Assembly (NCBI RefSeq): GCF_004005475.1
Contig: NZ_RZTZ01000010.1
Coordinates: forward strand, 90,055-154,054
DNA length: 64,000 nucleotides
Source of the DNA: Niallia taxi
GTDB taxonomy: Bacteria > Bacillota > Bacilli > Bacillales > Cytobacillaceae
Direction: 5' to 3'
Shown here piece by piece: positions 8,417 through 17,936 of the stretch; the first letter of the stretch is position 1, and the number at the start of each line of letters is the position of its first letter. Under the pieces are notes generated by a model. That model saw only the letters and a program-made list of their open reading frames with translations, ran no database searches and was not told the DNA's origin. Position numbers and translations under genes: made by a program.

Positions 8417-9625
8417 TTAATCAAGTATTTTCACTTTCACTGTCTTACGTCCCCAAGCTTTTGCTTTGCCGTTATTAGGCATTAGAACGTCAATTTTATG
8501 GCCTTTAATAGCACCGCCTGTATCGCCAGCGATTGCCTCACCATAGCCTTCTACCCAAACCTTACTGCCTAATGGGATAACGGAAGGATCAACTGCAATC
8601 AGCTTCATGTTCGCATTCTTTTTGATATTATAACCAAGGGCTGTATAATCAGACTTTGTGCTTTCATGGCTGTATGCTGTTGCAGATACATAAATTGTCT
8701 CTGAACTGCTGCTTTCCTTTTTAGAGCTTGAATTCTTATTTGAATTTGAGCTTGAATTACTCTTACCTTTTGATGATGAAGAAGAAGATGATTTCGGTGC
8801 CTCAGTCGTTTCAGCAGATACTGCTGTTTGCTGCTGCACAATTACCTTTTTACGTGCTGCTGCCTCTTCCTGCTGTTTCTTGATGCTTTCCTCTGCATCC
8901 TTCAATTCTGCTTGGATAGCTGCCTTTTCTGACTCTGCTATCTTAATTTCCTTGGAGATGCTTTTGTACTTATTATTTGCTTCCGATACAGCGGCCTGTC
9001 TTTTATCCAGGTTTGCTTCAAGAGCAGATTGATTTTCAGCTAATGATTCATAGCTTTGCTGAAGCTCTGCCTCTTTATCGTCAACATCCTTCTTTTCTGC
9101 CTCAATAGTCTCTAGATCCTGCTGCTGCTGTTCCAGAAGGTCTTTATCGCCATTATAGAAAGCTGATACAGCTGCTGCACGATCAATGAAATCTGATAAA
9201 TCTTGAGCATTAAGTATAACTTCCATAATTATGTTTGTTTTATCTGTATTTTGTAAGGCTACCAATCTATCCTTCATGACATCCTTACGTTCTAGCACTT
9301 TATCTTCTAACTCAACAATCTGATCTTTTTTCTCTTCTATCAGAAGTTTCGTCTCTTCTATTTTACCTTCTATGGATGAGATTTCTTTTTTACTAGCCTC
9401 TAATTGGCCTTCTGTAGACTCAAGCTCATCCTGCACTGCTTTAAGCTCTTTCGATGCTTGCTGCTGTTCTTGCTCTTTTTCATCGAGCAATCTATCGTTT
9501 TCTTCTAGTTTGCTTTTACCATTTGTAAGTGTTTCTTGACTCGTTTCTGCATGTGCCATCAATGAAGTAGAAAAAAAAGAAGCACATATTAATGATAAAA
9601 CCATCATTTTTTTAATCAGACTCAT
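8417..9625 (-). CDS. Secreted coiled-coil protein with C-terminal 3D domain (cell-wall hydrolase type)
   Basis: 402 residues. A Sec signal peptide (about 1-27, ending AHA) is followed by a long charged coiled coil (about 30-260) of the CwlO/PcsB N-terminal type. Then come a low-complexity Ser/Asn/Lys linker (about 275-310) and a 3D domain (about 310-402) with its conserved aspartates in AVDPS, AGDTG and KIDVLM. 3D domains of the YocH/MltA-like barrel cleave or bind peptidoglycan. The CwlO-like coil in B. subtilis joins an NlpC/P60 domain that is regulated by FtsEX, so here the same stalk carries another enzyme head. Start chosen at MSLIKK behind AAAGGGG; an upstream in-frame ATG has no Shine-Dalgarno. 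Confidence 0.88.
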   Translation of the reverse strand: MSLIKKMMVLSLICASFFSTSLMAHAETSQETLTNGKSKLEENDRLLDEKEQEQQQASKELKAVQDELESTEGQLEASKKEISSIEGKIEETKLLIEEKKDQIVELEDKVLERKDVMKDRLVALQNTDKTNIIMEVILNAQDLSDFIDRAAAVSAFYNGDKDLLEQQQQDLETIEAEKKDVDDKEAELQQSYESLAENQSALEANLDKRQAAVSEANNKYKSISKEIKIAESEKAAIQAELKDAEESIKKQQEEAAARKKVIVQQQTAVSAETTEAPKSSSSSSSKGKSNSSSNSNKNSSSKKESSSSETIYVSATAYSHESTKSDYTALGYNIKKNANMKLIAVDPSVIPLGSKVWVEGYGEAIAGDTGGAIKGHKIDVLMPNNGKAKAWGRKTVKVKILD

Positions 9626-9673
9626 CTTAAAACCCCTTTCCATTAAGTTATAACACATGAAAGGGGCTGTTAA

Positions 9674-9702
9674 ATTACAATTCTATTAAATTAACGAGTC
9701 AA
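9674..9702 (-). promoter_or_regulatory. Sigma-A-type promoter of the 3D-domain gene
   Basis: On the minus strand TTGACT (9697-9702), a 17-bp spacer and TGTAAT (9674-9679) fit a sigma-A promoter placed about 50 bases before the start codon. Confidence 0.5.
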
Positions 9703-9796
9703 TTCCTTTAAAAAACGCTTACATACTAGAACATTTTACTAATAATGTCTTTTATTTCTATAAAAAATTCTATCATTTACCAACCGGCTTTTTTTA

Positions 9797-11584
9797 TTAC
9801 ATCTTAAAATTCTTCACAAGTGCCGATAAATTATTTGCTTCTGAAAGCATTTCCTTTGTTCTAGCAAAGATGTGTTCTAGCTCTGCATCCTGCTCCTGCA
9901 AGGATCCGGACGATGAAACAGCACCTGCGGCAAAAGTTTGCGAAGCCTCTGCTGCCACTTCTACACCTGCTTTAATCTCCAAACTGCCAGCCATAAGGTG
10001 TGCAAGTGTATTTGATATTACAGCAATATTACAAACCATGTCTTCCACTTCCGTCTTTATTGTTTCAAAGCCCTCTCCAGTTTTCTTGATTTTAACGGAG
10101 CCATTCTCTAACTCTTGAAAACCGTTCTTTAGTGAGCGTGATACGGCTTCTGAAACATTTTGCACCGCTGTTACTGTACTGTTGATTTCCACCAATGATG
10201 TTTCCACTTGGTTTGCAAGCTTCCTCACTTCATTTGCCACTACTGCAAAGCCTTTGCCTGCTTCACCTGCTCTTGCTGCTTCGATTGCGGCATTTAATGC
10301 GAGCAGGTTTGTTTGTGCGGCAATCCCTTTTATTGACTCAACTAGTGTATGAATATTTCTTGTCTTCTCTTCCATTCCCAGCACTTCTTCATATGTGTCT
10401 CGAATCATCTCGTATACAATATTAGTTTGAGTAATCGACTCTTTCATCGAATTATGCCCTTTCAATGTTACAGAGAGAACCTTTTCAGAGCTATCCTTCA
10501 CCATTGCTCCATTATCTGCGGCAACTCCAAGCTGTCTGTTAAAGGACTCGTATGCGGCAATCAGCTGGCTTGTACCCTCTCCCTGCTGTTCTGCACTCGC
10601 AGATAAAGCTGCCATCGTTTCAGATATCTGCTGACTTGAATGCTTAACATTTGATGAGCTGTGAGCGAGCTCCTCGCTGTTATTAGTAACTGAAACAGCA
10701 GCGTTCCCAATGCTGTTCACCATGCTCCTCAGACTGTAAATCATGCCATTAATCGCTTTTTCAAGCTGGCCAATCTCATCCTTGCCATCATAAAGAGATT
10801 CTTCCTCCAACAAGTCTCCTTGCGCCACTCTGCTAGCTCTTTGCACAACCCTTTCTAGGTTGTTTTTTAAAGAACGGGAGACAAAGTAAACAAAGACTCC
10901 ACTGAAGATAGCAGACATCGCTGCAGCCGCTATAATGAGCCAAACAAAGAACGTCATGCTCTTTTCCATGTTCTGCATCGTATTATTACGGTTAGAATCT
11001 ACATAGTTAACTAAGTCTGCAAGTGTCGCTGCATTGTTCTCTCTAAGCTGTGCGATTTCCATCCTTGCGTCCGTGTAAATCTTTTCATCTAGTCTCACAA
11101 CCGCAGGAGCCACAGTCCGAATAAACAAATCATCTATCTTTTCATTATTCTCTTCTATTTTATTAATCAGCTGTTTTTGCTCTTTGTCTGCAATTGTCTC
11201 ATTTAAGCTGTCTAGCGACACATTCAGTTCGTTTCGCAGCTGTCGATAGCTTTTAATGTCCTCATCTTTTAAAAAGGTAATATAGTCTGCAATACGAATA
11301 TCCTTTGCTCGTATAAGAGAGCCTATTTCCTCAATTGCTGCAGCCTTTTCCCCCTGATTTTTTATATCGATTGTTTTTGACCAGAACATATTGAGCAGTA
11401 TAATTACAACTATTGTTGTAGCGAAAAACAGAACAGCGTTAAAACCAAACAGTAAATAGAGCTTTGACCTAATTTGCATATCCTTCCATCTGAATGAGGT
11501 TTTCTCCCGATCCTTACTCTTTGCCTTCTTTTTAACAATATTGAATGTCCTTGGCTTCAGCTTGAATTTCCATTTTCCAGACAT
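9797..11584 (-). CDS. Methyl-accepting chemotaxis protein
   Basis: 595 residues. Membrane helices at about 45-65 and 215-240 bracket a four-helix-bundle sensor domain of roughly 150 residues. A HAMP domain (about 240-295) and the cytoplasmic signalling hairpin follow. The hairpin tip carries the highly conserved [21 protein letters not shown] segment that contacts CheA and CheW. A basic 40-residue cytoplasmic stretch precedes the first helix. Start chosen at MSGKWKF because GCAGGAGG lies 7 bases before it; a longer reading frame upstream has no ribosome site. It is a single gene with no che neighbours. The ligand is unknown. Confidence 0.92.
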   Translation of the reverse strand: MSGKWKFKLKPRTFNIVKKKAKSKDREKTSFRWKDMQIRSKLYLLFGFNAVLFFATTIVVIILLNMFWSKTIDIKNQGEKAAAIEEIGSLIRAKDIRIADYITFLKDEDIKSYRQLRNELNVSLDSLNETIADKEQKQLINKIEENNEKIDDLFIRTVAPAVVRLDEKIYTDARMEIAQLRENNAATLADLVNYVDSNRNNTMQNMEKSMTFFVWLIIAAAAMSAIFSGVFVYFVSRSLKNNLERVVQRASRVAQGDLLEEESLYDGKDEIGQLEKAINGMIYSLRSMVNSIGNAAVSVTNNSEELAHSSSNVKHSSQQISETMAALSASAEQQGEGTSQLIAAYESFNRQLGVAADNGAMVKDSSEKVLSVTLKGHNSMKESITQTNIVYEMIRDTYEEVLGMEEKTRNIHTLVESIKGIAAQTNLLALNAAIEAARAGEAGKGFAVVANEVRKLANQVETSLVEINSTVTAVQNVSEAVSRSLKNGFQELENGSVKIKKTGEGFETIKTEVEDMVCNIAVISNTLAHLMAGSLEIKAGVEVAAEASQTFAAGAVSSSGSLQEQDAELEHIFARTKEMLSEANNLSALVKNFKM

Positions 11585-11695
11585 GACTTTCCTCCTGCAA
11601 AAAAAGATAAATAAGACAATATACCTAATTACCAATATGAAGGATTTAAGAAGTTATATCTACAAATTTACGGAAATTTTACAAAAATATAACAA

Positions 11696-11726
11696 TAAAA
11701 AAAACCAGCAGATAAATCTGCTGGTT
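11696..11726 (-). terminator. Terminator of the pst-phoU operon, overlapping the phoU stop
   Basis: On the minus strand ACCAGCAGA and TCTGCTGGT pair around a 4-base loop and run into eight T. The first stem arm includes bases of the phoU stop codon, so the gene ends within the terminator. Confidence 0.9.
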
Positions 11727-12384
11727 ATGTGTTCAAATCGTATCTTTTTCCAGTTACTAAATAGATAACATTTTCGGCAATATTCGTAACATGGTCGCCG
11801 ATACGTTCGATGTATCTGCAAACGAAGGCAAGCTGTGTTACCTGCTTTGTTTCACTTGGGTGTTCACGGATATAACCCATAAGTTCCTGAATAAGACGAC
11901 CATACATCGCATCAATCTCATCATCCTTTTCAGCACTTGCTTTTGCTATAACCGTATCCTCCGTATAGAAGGCTGTTAAGGATTCCCTTAGCATATTTAG
12001 TGCCTTCTCCATCATAAGCGGTATTTCCACTATATCCTTAATATGTGGTTCACCGCCAATATGAATGGTGGATTTAGCAATGTTAACAGCCATATCGGCA
12101 ATCCGTTCCACTTCAGACGAAATTTTGAGAGCCACGATTATTTTTCTTAAATCTGTTGCTACTGGGGATTCTTTTGCGATTAACAAAATTGCCTGATCGT
12201 TAATCTTATTTTCCATTTCGTCAATTTTGTTGTCTCCTTCAATTACTTCCTCAGCCTTCTGCAGATCTTGGCTAATTAAGGAAACCATTGCTTTTTTGAT
12301 GGCATATTCTGCTTCTTCCGCCATATCTAAAAGACTTTGTTTTAGTTCTTTAAGATTACTGTCAAAATTCGTCCTAGTGTTCAT
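11725..12384 (-). CDS. phoU: Phosphate signalling protein PhoU
   Basis: 219 residues, two repeats of a three-helix PhoU bundle with the metal-binding E/D-rich helices (EVERIADMAVNIA and YIERIGDHVTNIAE). PhoU links the Pst importer to the PhoR sensor kinase and prevents phosphate overload. The start MNTRTNFDSNLKEL is chosen behind GGGGTG; the longer in-frame extension overlaps pstB and has no ribosome site. It lies 13 bp after the distal pstB and closes the operon. B. subtilis itself has no phoU in its pst operon, whereas several other Bacillaceae do. Confidence 0.93.
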   Translation of the reverse strand: MNTRTNFDSNLKELKQSLLDMAEEAEYAIKKAMVSLISQDLQKAEEVIEGDNKIDEMENKINDQAILLIAKESPVATDLRKIIVALKISSEVERIADMAVNIAKSTIHIGGEPHIKDIVEIPLMMEKALNMLRESLTAFYTEDTVIAKASAEKDDEIDAMYGRLIQELMGYIREHPSETKQVTQLAFVCRYIERIGDHVTNIAENVIYLVTGKRYDLNT

Positions 12385-12397
12385 CCTTGCACCCCAA

Positions 12398-13171
12398 TCA
12401 TCCAAATCGTCCGGAAATATAATCTTCTGTTCTTTGGTCAGCCGGTCTTGAGAAAATTTTAGATGTTTCGTCAATCTCAACTAGCTCTCCCATTAAGAAA
12501 AAGGCTGTCTTGTCTGAAACACGTGCTGCCTGCTGCATATTATGTGTCACGACAACAATTGTATATTTCTCCTTCAATTCAAGCATCAGCTCTTCAATTT
12601 TCAATGTTGAAATTGGGTCAAGAGCAGATGTAGGTTCATCCATTAGAAGTACATCAGGCTTTGTCGCAAGCGCTCTTGCGATGCAAAGACGCTGCTGCTG
12701 TCCACCTGAAAGTCCCATCGCAGGAGTATGCAGACGATCCTTTACCTCATCCCAAAGTGCAACGTCACGAAGTGATTTTTCTACAATCTCTTCAAGCACC
12801 TTTTTTCGCTTTTCGCCGTGAATTCTTGGTCCGTAAGCAATATTTTCAAAGATTGTTTGCGGAAATGGATTTCCCTTTTGGAAAACCATACCGACATTTT
12901 TGCGCAAATCAACAAGATCGATTTTTTTGTTAATAATGTTTTTGCTTTTATAGTTAATTTCACCAGACATCTTAACGTTTGGCACCATATTAATCATCAA
13001 GTTTAAGGTTTTAATAAACGTCGATTTCCCACAGCCGGATGGACCGATAATAGCCGTAACTTCATTGCGGTTAATCGGGAAATTGATATTTTTTAAGGCA
13101 TGGTGATCTCCATACCAAAGGTTTAAATCATTTATTTCAAATACAGGCGCGTGCGTAACAGCTGTTGACAT
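12398..13171 (-). CDS. pstB: Phosphate ABC transporter ATPase PstB (distal copy)
   Basis: 257 residues. Walker [10 protein letters not shown], the ABC signature [16 protein letters not shown] and Walker [14 protein letters not shown] are intact, and the switch histidine is in VVVTHNMQQ. It powers phosphate uptake through PstC/PstA at the inner face of the membrane. It is the second of two tandem pstB genes, 11 bp after the first. The two are clearly divergent paralogues, as pstBA/pstBB are in B. subtilis, rather than a recent copy. Confidence 0.95.
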   Translation of the reverse strand: MSTAVTHAPVFEINDLNLWYGDHHALKNINFPINRNEVTAIIGPSGCGKSTFIKTLNLMINMVPNVKMSGEINYKSKNIINKKIDLVDLRKNVGMVFQKGNPFPQTIFENIAYGPRIHGEKRKKVLEEIVEKSLRDVALWDEVKDRLHTPAMGLSGGQQQRLCIARALATKPDVLLMDEPTSALDPISTLKIEELMLELKEKYTIVVVTHNMQQAARVSDKTAFFLMGELVEIDETSKIFSRPADQRTEDYISGRFG

Positions 13172-13182
13172 GATAGTCCCCC

Positions 13183-14010
13183 TTATCCAAATCTGCCGGA
13201 AATATATTCTTCTGTCTTTTTAACAGATGGGTTTGTAAAGATTTTCTCTGTCGCATCAAACTCAATTAAATCTCCGCTCAAGAAGAAGGCAGTCTTATCC
13301 GAAATCCTTGAAGCCTGACCCATATTATGCGTAACAATTAAAATAGAATATTCCTTCTTCAATTCCACAATTAACTCTTCAACCTTGGCATTTGAAATCG
13401 GGTCAAGAGCAGATGAAGGCTCATCAAGCAGCATAAGTGAAGGCTTCATTGCAATTGTACGAGCAATGCAAAGTCTTTGTTGCTGTCCACCAGATAATGA
13501 CAAAGCAGATTTATGAAGTCTGTCTTTTACTTCATCCCAAAGTGCTGCTTTCGTTAAGCTCTCTTCTACAAGGACTTCCAACTCACTTTTTTTCTTTATC
13601 CCCGCAAACTTCAACGCATGCGCAATATTTTCATAGATTGATTTAGGAAAAGGATTTGGCTTTTGGAACACCATGCCAATCTCTTTTCTTAATGCAACAA
13701 CATCAATATTATCACCAAGGATATTCAAGCCTTCATATAGAATTTCTCCCTTTGCTTTAGCTCCAGGAATAAGGTCGTTCATGCGATTAATACTGCGAAG
13801 GAAAGTTGACTTACCACAGCCAGACGGTCCAATTAATGCAGTGATTGAATTTTTTTCGATATCCATTGAAATCGTATTAACTGCTCGTTTTTCTCCGTAA
13901 TATATGTCCAAGTCCTTTACTTGAAGGATTAGATCTTTATTTGTAACTGACGTTTCAGAAATCTGTTCTCTGTTAAGGACGGCAGTTCTTGGCAATGTAC
14001 TTGTATTCAT
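13183..14010 (-). CDS. pstB: Phosphate ABC transporter ATPase PstB (proximal copy)
   Basis: About 275 residues. It has Walker [10 protein letters not shown], signature [16 protein letters not shown], Walker [14 protein letters not shown] and the His switch LIVTHNMGQ. Compared with the distal copy it carries an N-terminal extension of about 25 residues before the first ABC strand. Three Met codons cluster at the start (14019, 14016, 14010); the last is preferred because AAGGA lies 8 bases before it. It follows pstA by 19 bp. Confidence 0.95.
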   Translation of the reverse strand: MNTSTLPRTAVLNREQISETSVTNKDLILQVKDLDIYYGEKRAVNTISMDIEKNSITALIGPSGCGKSTFLRSINRMNDLIPGAKAKGEILYEGLNILGDNIDVVALRKEIGMVFQKPNPFPKSIYENIAHALKFAGIKKKSELEVLVEESLTKAALWDEVKDRLHKSALSLSGGQQQRLCIARTIAMKPSLMLLDEPSSALDPISNAKVEELIVELKKEYSILIVTHNMGQASRISDKTAFFLSGDLIEFDATEKIFTNPSVKKTEEYISGRFG

Positions 14011-14029
14011 TTTCATCATCCTTACCTAG

Positions 14030-14917
14030 TTATTTAGATGCTGTAAGTTTACGATGGATAAAGCCTCCAATTAAACGCGCACCTAGGTTGAAAATCAGCA
14101 CAGACAAAATCAATACTGCGGACGCACCGTTTGCGATATCCTCCACATCCGGAATAAGTCCCTGTGTGTTAACAGACCAAATATGAACAGCTAAAGTTTC
14201 TGCAGGTCTAAATATATTTAATGGAGAGTTTTCAACGAATGGATTCCAGTTTGCATAATCCAGTCTTGGTGTTGACAATCCAGATGTAAATAATAGCGCA
14301 GCCGCTTCCCCGAACACCCTTCCAGAAGCAAGGATTGCACCTGTTAGAATCGATGGAAATGCTGTTGGTAAAAGAATTGTTTTAATTGTATGCCAATGTG
14401 TAATTCCTAATGCAAGACTAGCTTCTTTCTGATCACGCGGCACTGAACGAAGTGCATCTTCACTGACACGCACCATAACTGGTAAGTTGAACACTGTTAA
14501 TGCCAACGCACCACCAAGGATTGAATAGCCCCATCCTGTTAAGTTAACGAACATTAATAGACCGAACATACCAATAACAATAGAAGGAAGTGATGCAAGG
14601 ACCTCGATACAAGTACGGATAGTGTTTGTAATTTTCCCAGGCTTTGCATACTCAGCCATATAAATTCCACCACCCACTCCAAGTGGAACAGTAATAATCA
14701 TTGTGATAAACAAAATGTAAAATGAGTTAAATAATTGATCTCTAATTCCACCGCCTGCACGGACATTACTTGATGGATTTGTTAAGAAATCAAGCGATAT
14801 GTGGCTGACGCCATTAAACAAAATGTAAGAAAATAATCCGACAAGAACGGATACAATAACGATTGCTATCGCAACAAACACACTGGTTGCGATACGATCT
14901 GCTACTCTGCTGTTCAT
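14030..14917 (-). CDS. pstA: Phosphate ABC transporter permease PstA
   Basis: 295 residues, six predicted membrane helices with a BPD_transp_1 domain. The EAA-like loop reads EASLALGITHWHTIKTILLP. It forms the phosphate channel with PstC. Its ATG overlaps the last base of pstC, so the two are coupled. Length is normal for the family. Confidence 0.95.
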   Translation of the reverse strand: MNSRVADRIATSVFVAIAIVIVSVLVGLFSYILFNGVSHISLDFLTNPSSNVRAGGGIRDQLFNSFYILFITMIITVPLGVGGGIYMAEYAKPGKITNTIRTCIEVLASLPSIVIGMFGLLMFVNLTGWGYSILGGALALTVFNLPVMVRVSEDALRSVPRDQKEASLALGITHWHTIKTILLPTAFPSILTGAILASGRVFGEAAALLFTSGLSTPRLDYANWNPFVENSPLNIFRPAETLAVHIWSVNTQGLIPDVEDIANGASAVLILSVLIFNLGARLIGGFIHRKLTASK

Positions 14918-15840
14918 TATACTTTCCTCCTAGATGACAGATAACGGATTAGCAAGATAAATGCGAATGACATAACTAACAAGATAAGCCCCATTGACCA
15001 AAGTGTATTGTTTTCAACACTTCCATATGTTGTATGACCCATATTTAATGTGATGATAGTTGTCAATGTTCCGGCTGGATCTAAAATGCTTCCAGGGATA
15101 ATTCTCGTGTTACCGATAACCATTTGAACCGCTAATGCTTCCCCGAACGCTCTTGCCATACCTAAAACGATTGCCGTTAACAATGAAGGAAGGGCAGCAG
15201 GAACAAGTACTTTCCTGATTGTTTGCCATCTCGTAGCACCAAGTGCATAAGATCCTTCACGCAATGATTTAGGCAGTGTCGCCATTGCATCTGTTGCAAT
15301 TGTCGTAACTGTCGGCAGGATCATGATTGCTAAGACGATTGTTCCAGATAACAAGCTGAAACCAAGTCCGCCTACATGCTCCCTGATAAAAGGCACTAAT
15401 ACTGTAAGTCCTATGAATCCATAAACAACGGAAGGAATACCAACAAGCAACTCAATTACTGGTTGAAGTATTTTCTTCCCCCATGACGGAGCAATTTCAG
15501 TCATGAAAATAGCTCCTCCAATTCCAAGTGGTGCTGCAACTAGTGCGGCAAGCATTGTTACCGCAAAAGAACCAAAGATAAAAGGCAGTGCCCCATACAT
15601 TGGGCTTTCTGGATCAGTAGGATTCCAATTCGTACTGGTTAAGAACTCAATCGGACTTACACCGTTTTTAATGAAAGACTGTAAACCTTTTGTACTTAGG
15701 AAAATTGTGATTGCAATAGTAGCAGAAATCATGATAATTGCACATAATGTTACTAAAACTTTACCCCGTACCTCACCATTAAGCCTTGTTTTATTAGATT
15801 TGATTAATCTCTCTCTAACAGGAAGTGATGATTTTTCCAT
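14917..15840 (-). CDS. pstC: Phosphate ABC transporter permease PstC
   Basis: 307 residues. A basic N-terminal tail (about 30 residues) precedes six predicted membrane helices. The cytoplasmic loop SLREGSYALGATRWQTIRKVLVP docks PstB. It is the first permease gene of the operon, separated from pstS by a stem-loop. Confidence 0.95.
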   Translation of the reverse strand: MEKSSLPVRERLIKSNKTRLNGEVRGKVLVTLCAIIMISATIAITIFLSTKGLQSFIKNGVSPIEFLTSTNWNPTDPESPMYGALPFIFGSFAVTMLAALVAAPLGIGGAIFMTEIAPSWGKKILQPVIELLVGIPSVVYGFIGLTVLVPFIREHVGGLGFSLLSGTIVLAIMILPTVTTIATDAMATLPKSLREGSYALGATRWQTIRKVLVPAALPSLLTAIVLGMARAFGEALAVQMVIGNTRIIPGSILDPAGTLTTIITLNMGHTTYGSVENNTLWSMGLILLVMSFAFILLIRYLSSRRKV

Positions 15841-15883
15841 AATTTTTGAAGCACCCCTAATTTACGTCATTAATTGGTAATGA

Positions 15884-15906
15884 GGCAACGCCAGGTCGGC
15901 ATTGCC
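15884..15906 (-). other. Stem-loop between pstS and pstC
   Basis: On the minus strand GGCAATGCC pairs with GGCGTTGCC (one G-T pair) around a 5-base loop, about 15 bases after the pstS stop codon, with no T tract. It probably protects the pstS end of the mRNA or reduces readthrough, so that the binding protein is made in excess. Confidence 0.6.
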
Positions 15907-15921
15907 CCTTACCTAATTCGT

Positions 15922-16824
15922 TTATTTTTGATTTCCTTCAGCGTCACGCTCTACTTCCATTTCGCTGCCAGGAATATATCCTTGGTCTTCGATCAATTGT
16001 TTTTGCTCATCAGCAGCCATGTAGTCAAGGAATGCTTTAGCAAGTTCATTTGGCTCACCTTTAGTGTAAGCATGTTGGTAAGCCCAAACTGGGAATTCAC
16101 CAGTTTTAACTTTTTCATCAGTAGCTTCTACGCCGTCAATTGCAAGTGGTGTTACAGTGTCATCAGTGAAGTAAGAAAGTGCAAGGTAACCTACAGCTCC
16201 TTCAGTTTCAGAGATGATTTTCTTAACTGTGTTTGAAGAATCTTCCGTAACTCCCTCAGCAGGTGTAGCGCCATCTAATGCATATTTATTGAAAGTTGCA
16301 CGAGTACCAGAAGAATCTGGACGGTTAACTAATGTAATCTTTTGGTCAGCACCACCAAGGTCTTTCCAGTTAGTGATTTTGCCAGTAAATACTTTAATCA
16401 AATCTTCTTTAGATATATCTTTAACTCCAGCAGATGGGTTAACAGCAGCTGTCATACCTACTACAGCAACTTTGTGGTCAACTAGCTCATCAGCAGGAAT
16501 TCCTTCTTTTTCTTCAGCAAAAACATCAGAGTTTCCAATATCTACGGAACCTTCAGAAACTTGTGATAAGCCTGTACCAGAACCACCAGCGTTCACTTGG
16601 ATATCAACTTCTGGATTTTCAGCCATAAACTCTTCAGCAGCAGCTGCTACTAATGGTTGCATTGCAGATGAACCAGAAACTGTCAAAGTGCCTGATAATT
16701 TTTCTTCTGAACCATTATCTTCATTGTTATCTCCACTTGTGTTGTCATTTCCTCCGCATGCAGCGATGAATGCCATAAGTGCTGCAACTAGCAGAAGCAG
16801 GCTTAGCTTTTTCAAACTTTTCAT
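15922..16824 (-). CDS. pstS: Phosphate-binding lipoprotein PstS
   Basis: 300 residues. The lipoprotein signal ends in IAAC (Cys23), followed by a D/N/G-rich linker and the PstS fold. Phosphate-binding motifs are visible as GSSAMQPL, GGSGTGLSQV and RPDSSGTRATF. It is lipid-anchored outside the membrane and feeds PstCAB. It is first in the operon, with a four-repeat Pho box upstream (16889-16927), so it should be induced by PhoP under phosphate limitation. Confidence 0.96.
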   Translation of the reverse strand: MKSLKKLSLLLLVAALMAFIAACGGNDNTSGDNNEDNGSEEKLSGTLTVSGSSAMQPLVAAAAEEFMAENPEVDIQVNAGGSGTGLSQVSEGSVDIGNSDVFAEEKEGIPADELVDHKVAVVGMTAAVNPSAGVKDISKEDLIKVFTGKITNWKDLGGADQKITLVNRPDSSGTRATFNKYALDGATPAEGVTEDSSNTVKKIISETEGAVGYLALSYFTDDTVTPLAIDGVEATDEKVKTGEFPVWAYQHAYTKGEPNELAKAFLDYMAADEQKQLIEDQGYIPGSEMEVERDAEGNQK

Positions 16825-16888
16825 TTCTTTAATTCCCCCTAAGGATATGTTGGTGTTTTGTCCTACAAGAATTAGAATAAGGGAAAAC

Positions 16889-16927
16889 TATTAATGTTGT
16901 TTGAATCAATTGTAAAGGTTTTGTAAA
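16889..16927 (-). promoter_or_regulatory. Pho box (PhoP binding repeats) of the pst operon
   Basis: Read on the minus strand, four hexamers TTTACA (16922), TTTACA (16911), TTCAAA (16900) and TTAATA (16889) start exactly 11 bp apart. This matches the TTAACA-type direct repeats with 5-bp gaps bound by B. subtilis PhoP. A further TTCACA lies 17 bp beyond. TATTCT downstream could be the -10. Confidence 0.85.
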
Positions 16928-17038
16928 TGCTAGTTTTTTGTGAATAATTGTCGAAAAAGTGGTTATTATCCCATTATTATAGTTATCAAGTCCCAAAATT
17001 TATGGACATACCCCATTAATTCACCACAAATCCGTTAA

Positions 17039-17067
17039 TTTACAAAAGATTACTTGTGACGTAATAT
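17039..17067 (+). promoter_or_regulatory. Sigma-A promoter of the iclR-type gene
   Basis: TTTACA (17039-17044), a 17-bp spacer and TAATAT (17062-17067), 47 bases before the start codon. Confidence 0.65.
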
Positions 17068-17113
17068 AGAAGAAAAAGGTCCTATTCTCATTTAGATGAA
17101 GAGGTATAATACT

Positions 17114-17875
17114 ATGTCAAACGTTCAATCACTGGAAAGAGCATTAACGATATTAAACAAGCTGTCTGAATATCCAGATGGCCTGCAAATCGCCCGCCTG
17201 ACCGAACAGGTTGGCCTCTCCAAAAGCACAGTACACAGACTTTTGGCAACATTGACCAACATGAACTATGTCGAAAAGGACATGGATACAGACAAATATA
17301 AGCTTGGATTACAGACACTTTTCCTTGCAAGAAATTTCTTGAACAGTAATACACTTGTTCAGACAGCAAAACCATTTCTGACCAAATTATGTAAGGAAGT
17401 CAATGAAACAATTCATTTATGTACGAAAGACCGAGAAGAAGTCCTTTATGTGGACAAGATAGAAAGCACACAAACGATTCGCATGTTCTCCCGTGTCGGC
17501 AGCAGAGCTCCAATGTACTGCACAGCTGTTGGAAAAGTACTTTTATCAGGGCTAGATTCTGAAGCTTTGGAAGAATCACTCTCCAAAATGGAATTTGTCA
17601 GCAAAACAGCTGCCACTATCACTTCAAAGGAAGAATTACGCGAGGAAATAGACAAGGTGGAGCAACAAGGCTATGCATTAGATAATAACGAGAATGAAAA
17701 GGACTTACGCTGCATCGCTGCCCCTATTTACAACCATGAAGGCAGGATAATCGCAAGCTTCAGCATCTCTGGTCCTAGTACAAGAGTGACAATGGATTTA
17801 ATAAATGAAGTGTTGGTTGAAAAAATGAAGCATTATAGTGCGGACATATCCCGTCACCTTGGCTTCATCAGTTAA
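17114..17875 (+). CDS. IclR-family transcriptional regulator (KdgR-like)
   Basis: 253 residues. The N-terminal winged helix-turn-helix (about 5-65) includes IARLTEQVGLSKSTVHRLLATL, and the C-terminal IclR effector domain (about 75-250) includes MYCTAVGKVLLSG and the late DLRCIAAPI segment. Start chosen at the ATG at 17114, 10 bases after AAGAGG. It lies convergent to a kdgT-kdgK operon whose promoter has a palindromic site with spacing usual for IclR proteins, so it is probably the repressor of 2-keto-3-deoxygluconate use. The assignment to kdg control is by neighbourhood. Confidence 0.85.
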   Translation: MSNVQSLERALTILNKLSEYPDGLQIARLTEQVGLSKSTVHRLLATLTNMNYVEKDMDTDKYKLGLQTLFLARNFLNSNTLVQTAKPFLTKLCKEVNETIHLCTKDREEVLYVDKIESTQTIRMFSRVGSRAPMYCTAVGKVLLSGLDSEALEESLSKMEFVSKTAATITSKEELREEIDKVEQQGYALDNNENEKDLRCIAAPIYNHEGRIIASFSISGPSTRVTMDLINEVLVEKMKHYSADISRHLGFIS

Positions 17876-17882
17876 TAATAGT

Positions 17883-17936
17883 AAATAGAAAAAGAGCAAA
17901 GCTGCCTCATTGGCATACTTTGCTCTTTTTCTATTT
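17883..17936. terminator. Bidirectional terminator between iclR-type gene and kdgK
   Basis: AAATAGAAAAAGAGCAAAG and CTTTGCTCTTTTTCTATTT form a long stem around the centre. A-rich and T-rich flanks make it usable for both convergent genes; it slightly overlaps the kdgK stop region. Confidence 0.85.

Noticed and set aside
9674..9760. WalR-type (TGTWAH-N5-TGTWAH) sites before the 3D-domain gene
   Set aside because: Looked for because related hydrolase genes are WalR targets; only half sites with wrong spacing were found.
12384..12480. Longer N-terminus of phoU (32 extra codons)
   Set aside because: The extension overlaps pstB in another frame, does not resemble PhoU, and lacks a ribosome site; the internal ATG has one.
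16214..16894. 226-codon open frame antisense to pstS
   Set aside because: Mirror of PstS; Ser/Ala/Pro-rich translation without family features, and it runs into the Pho box.
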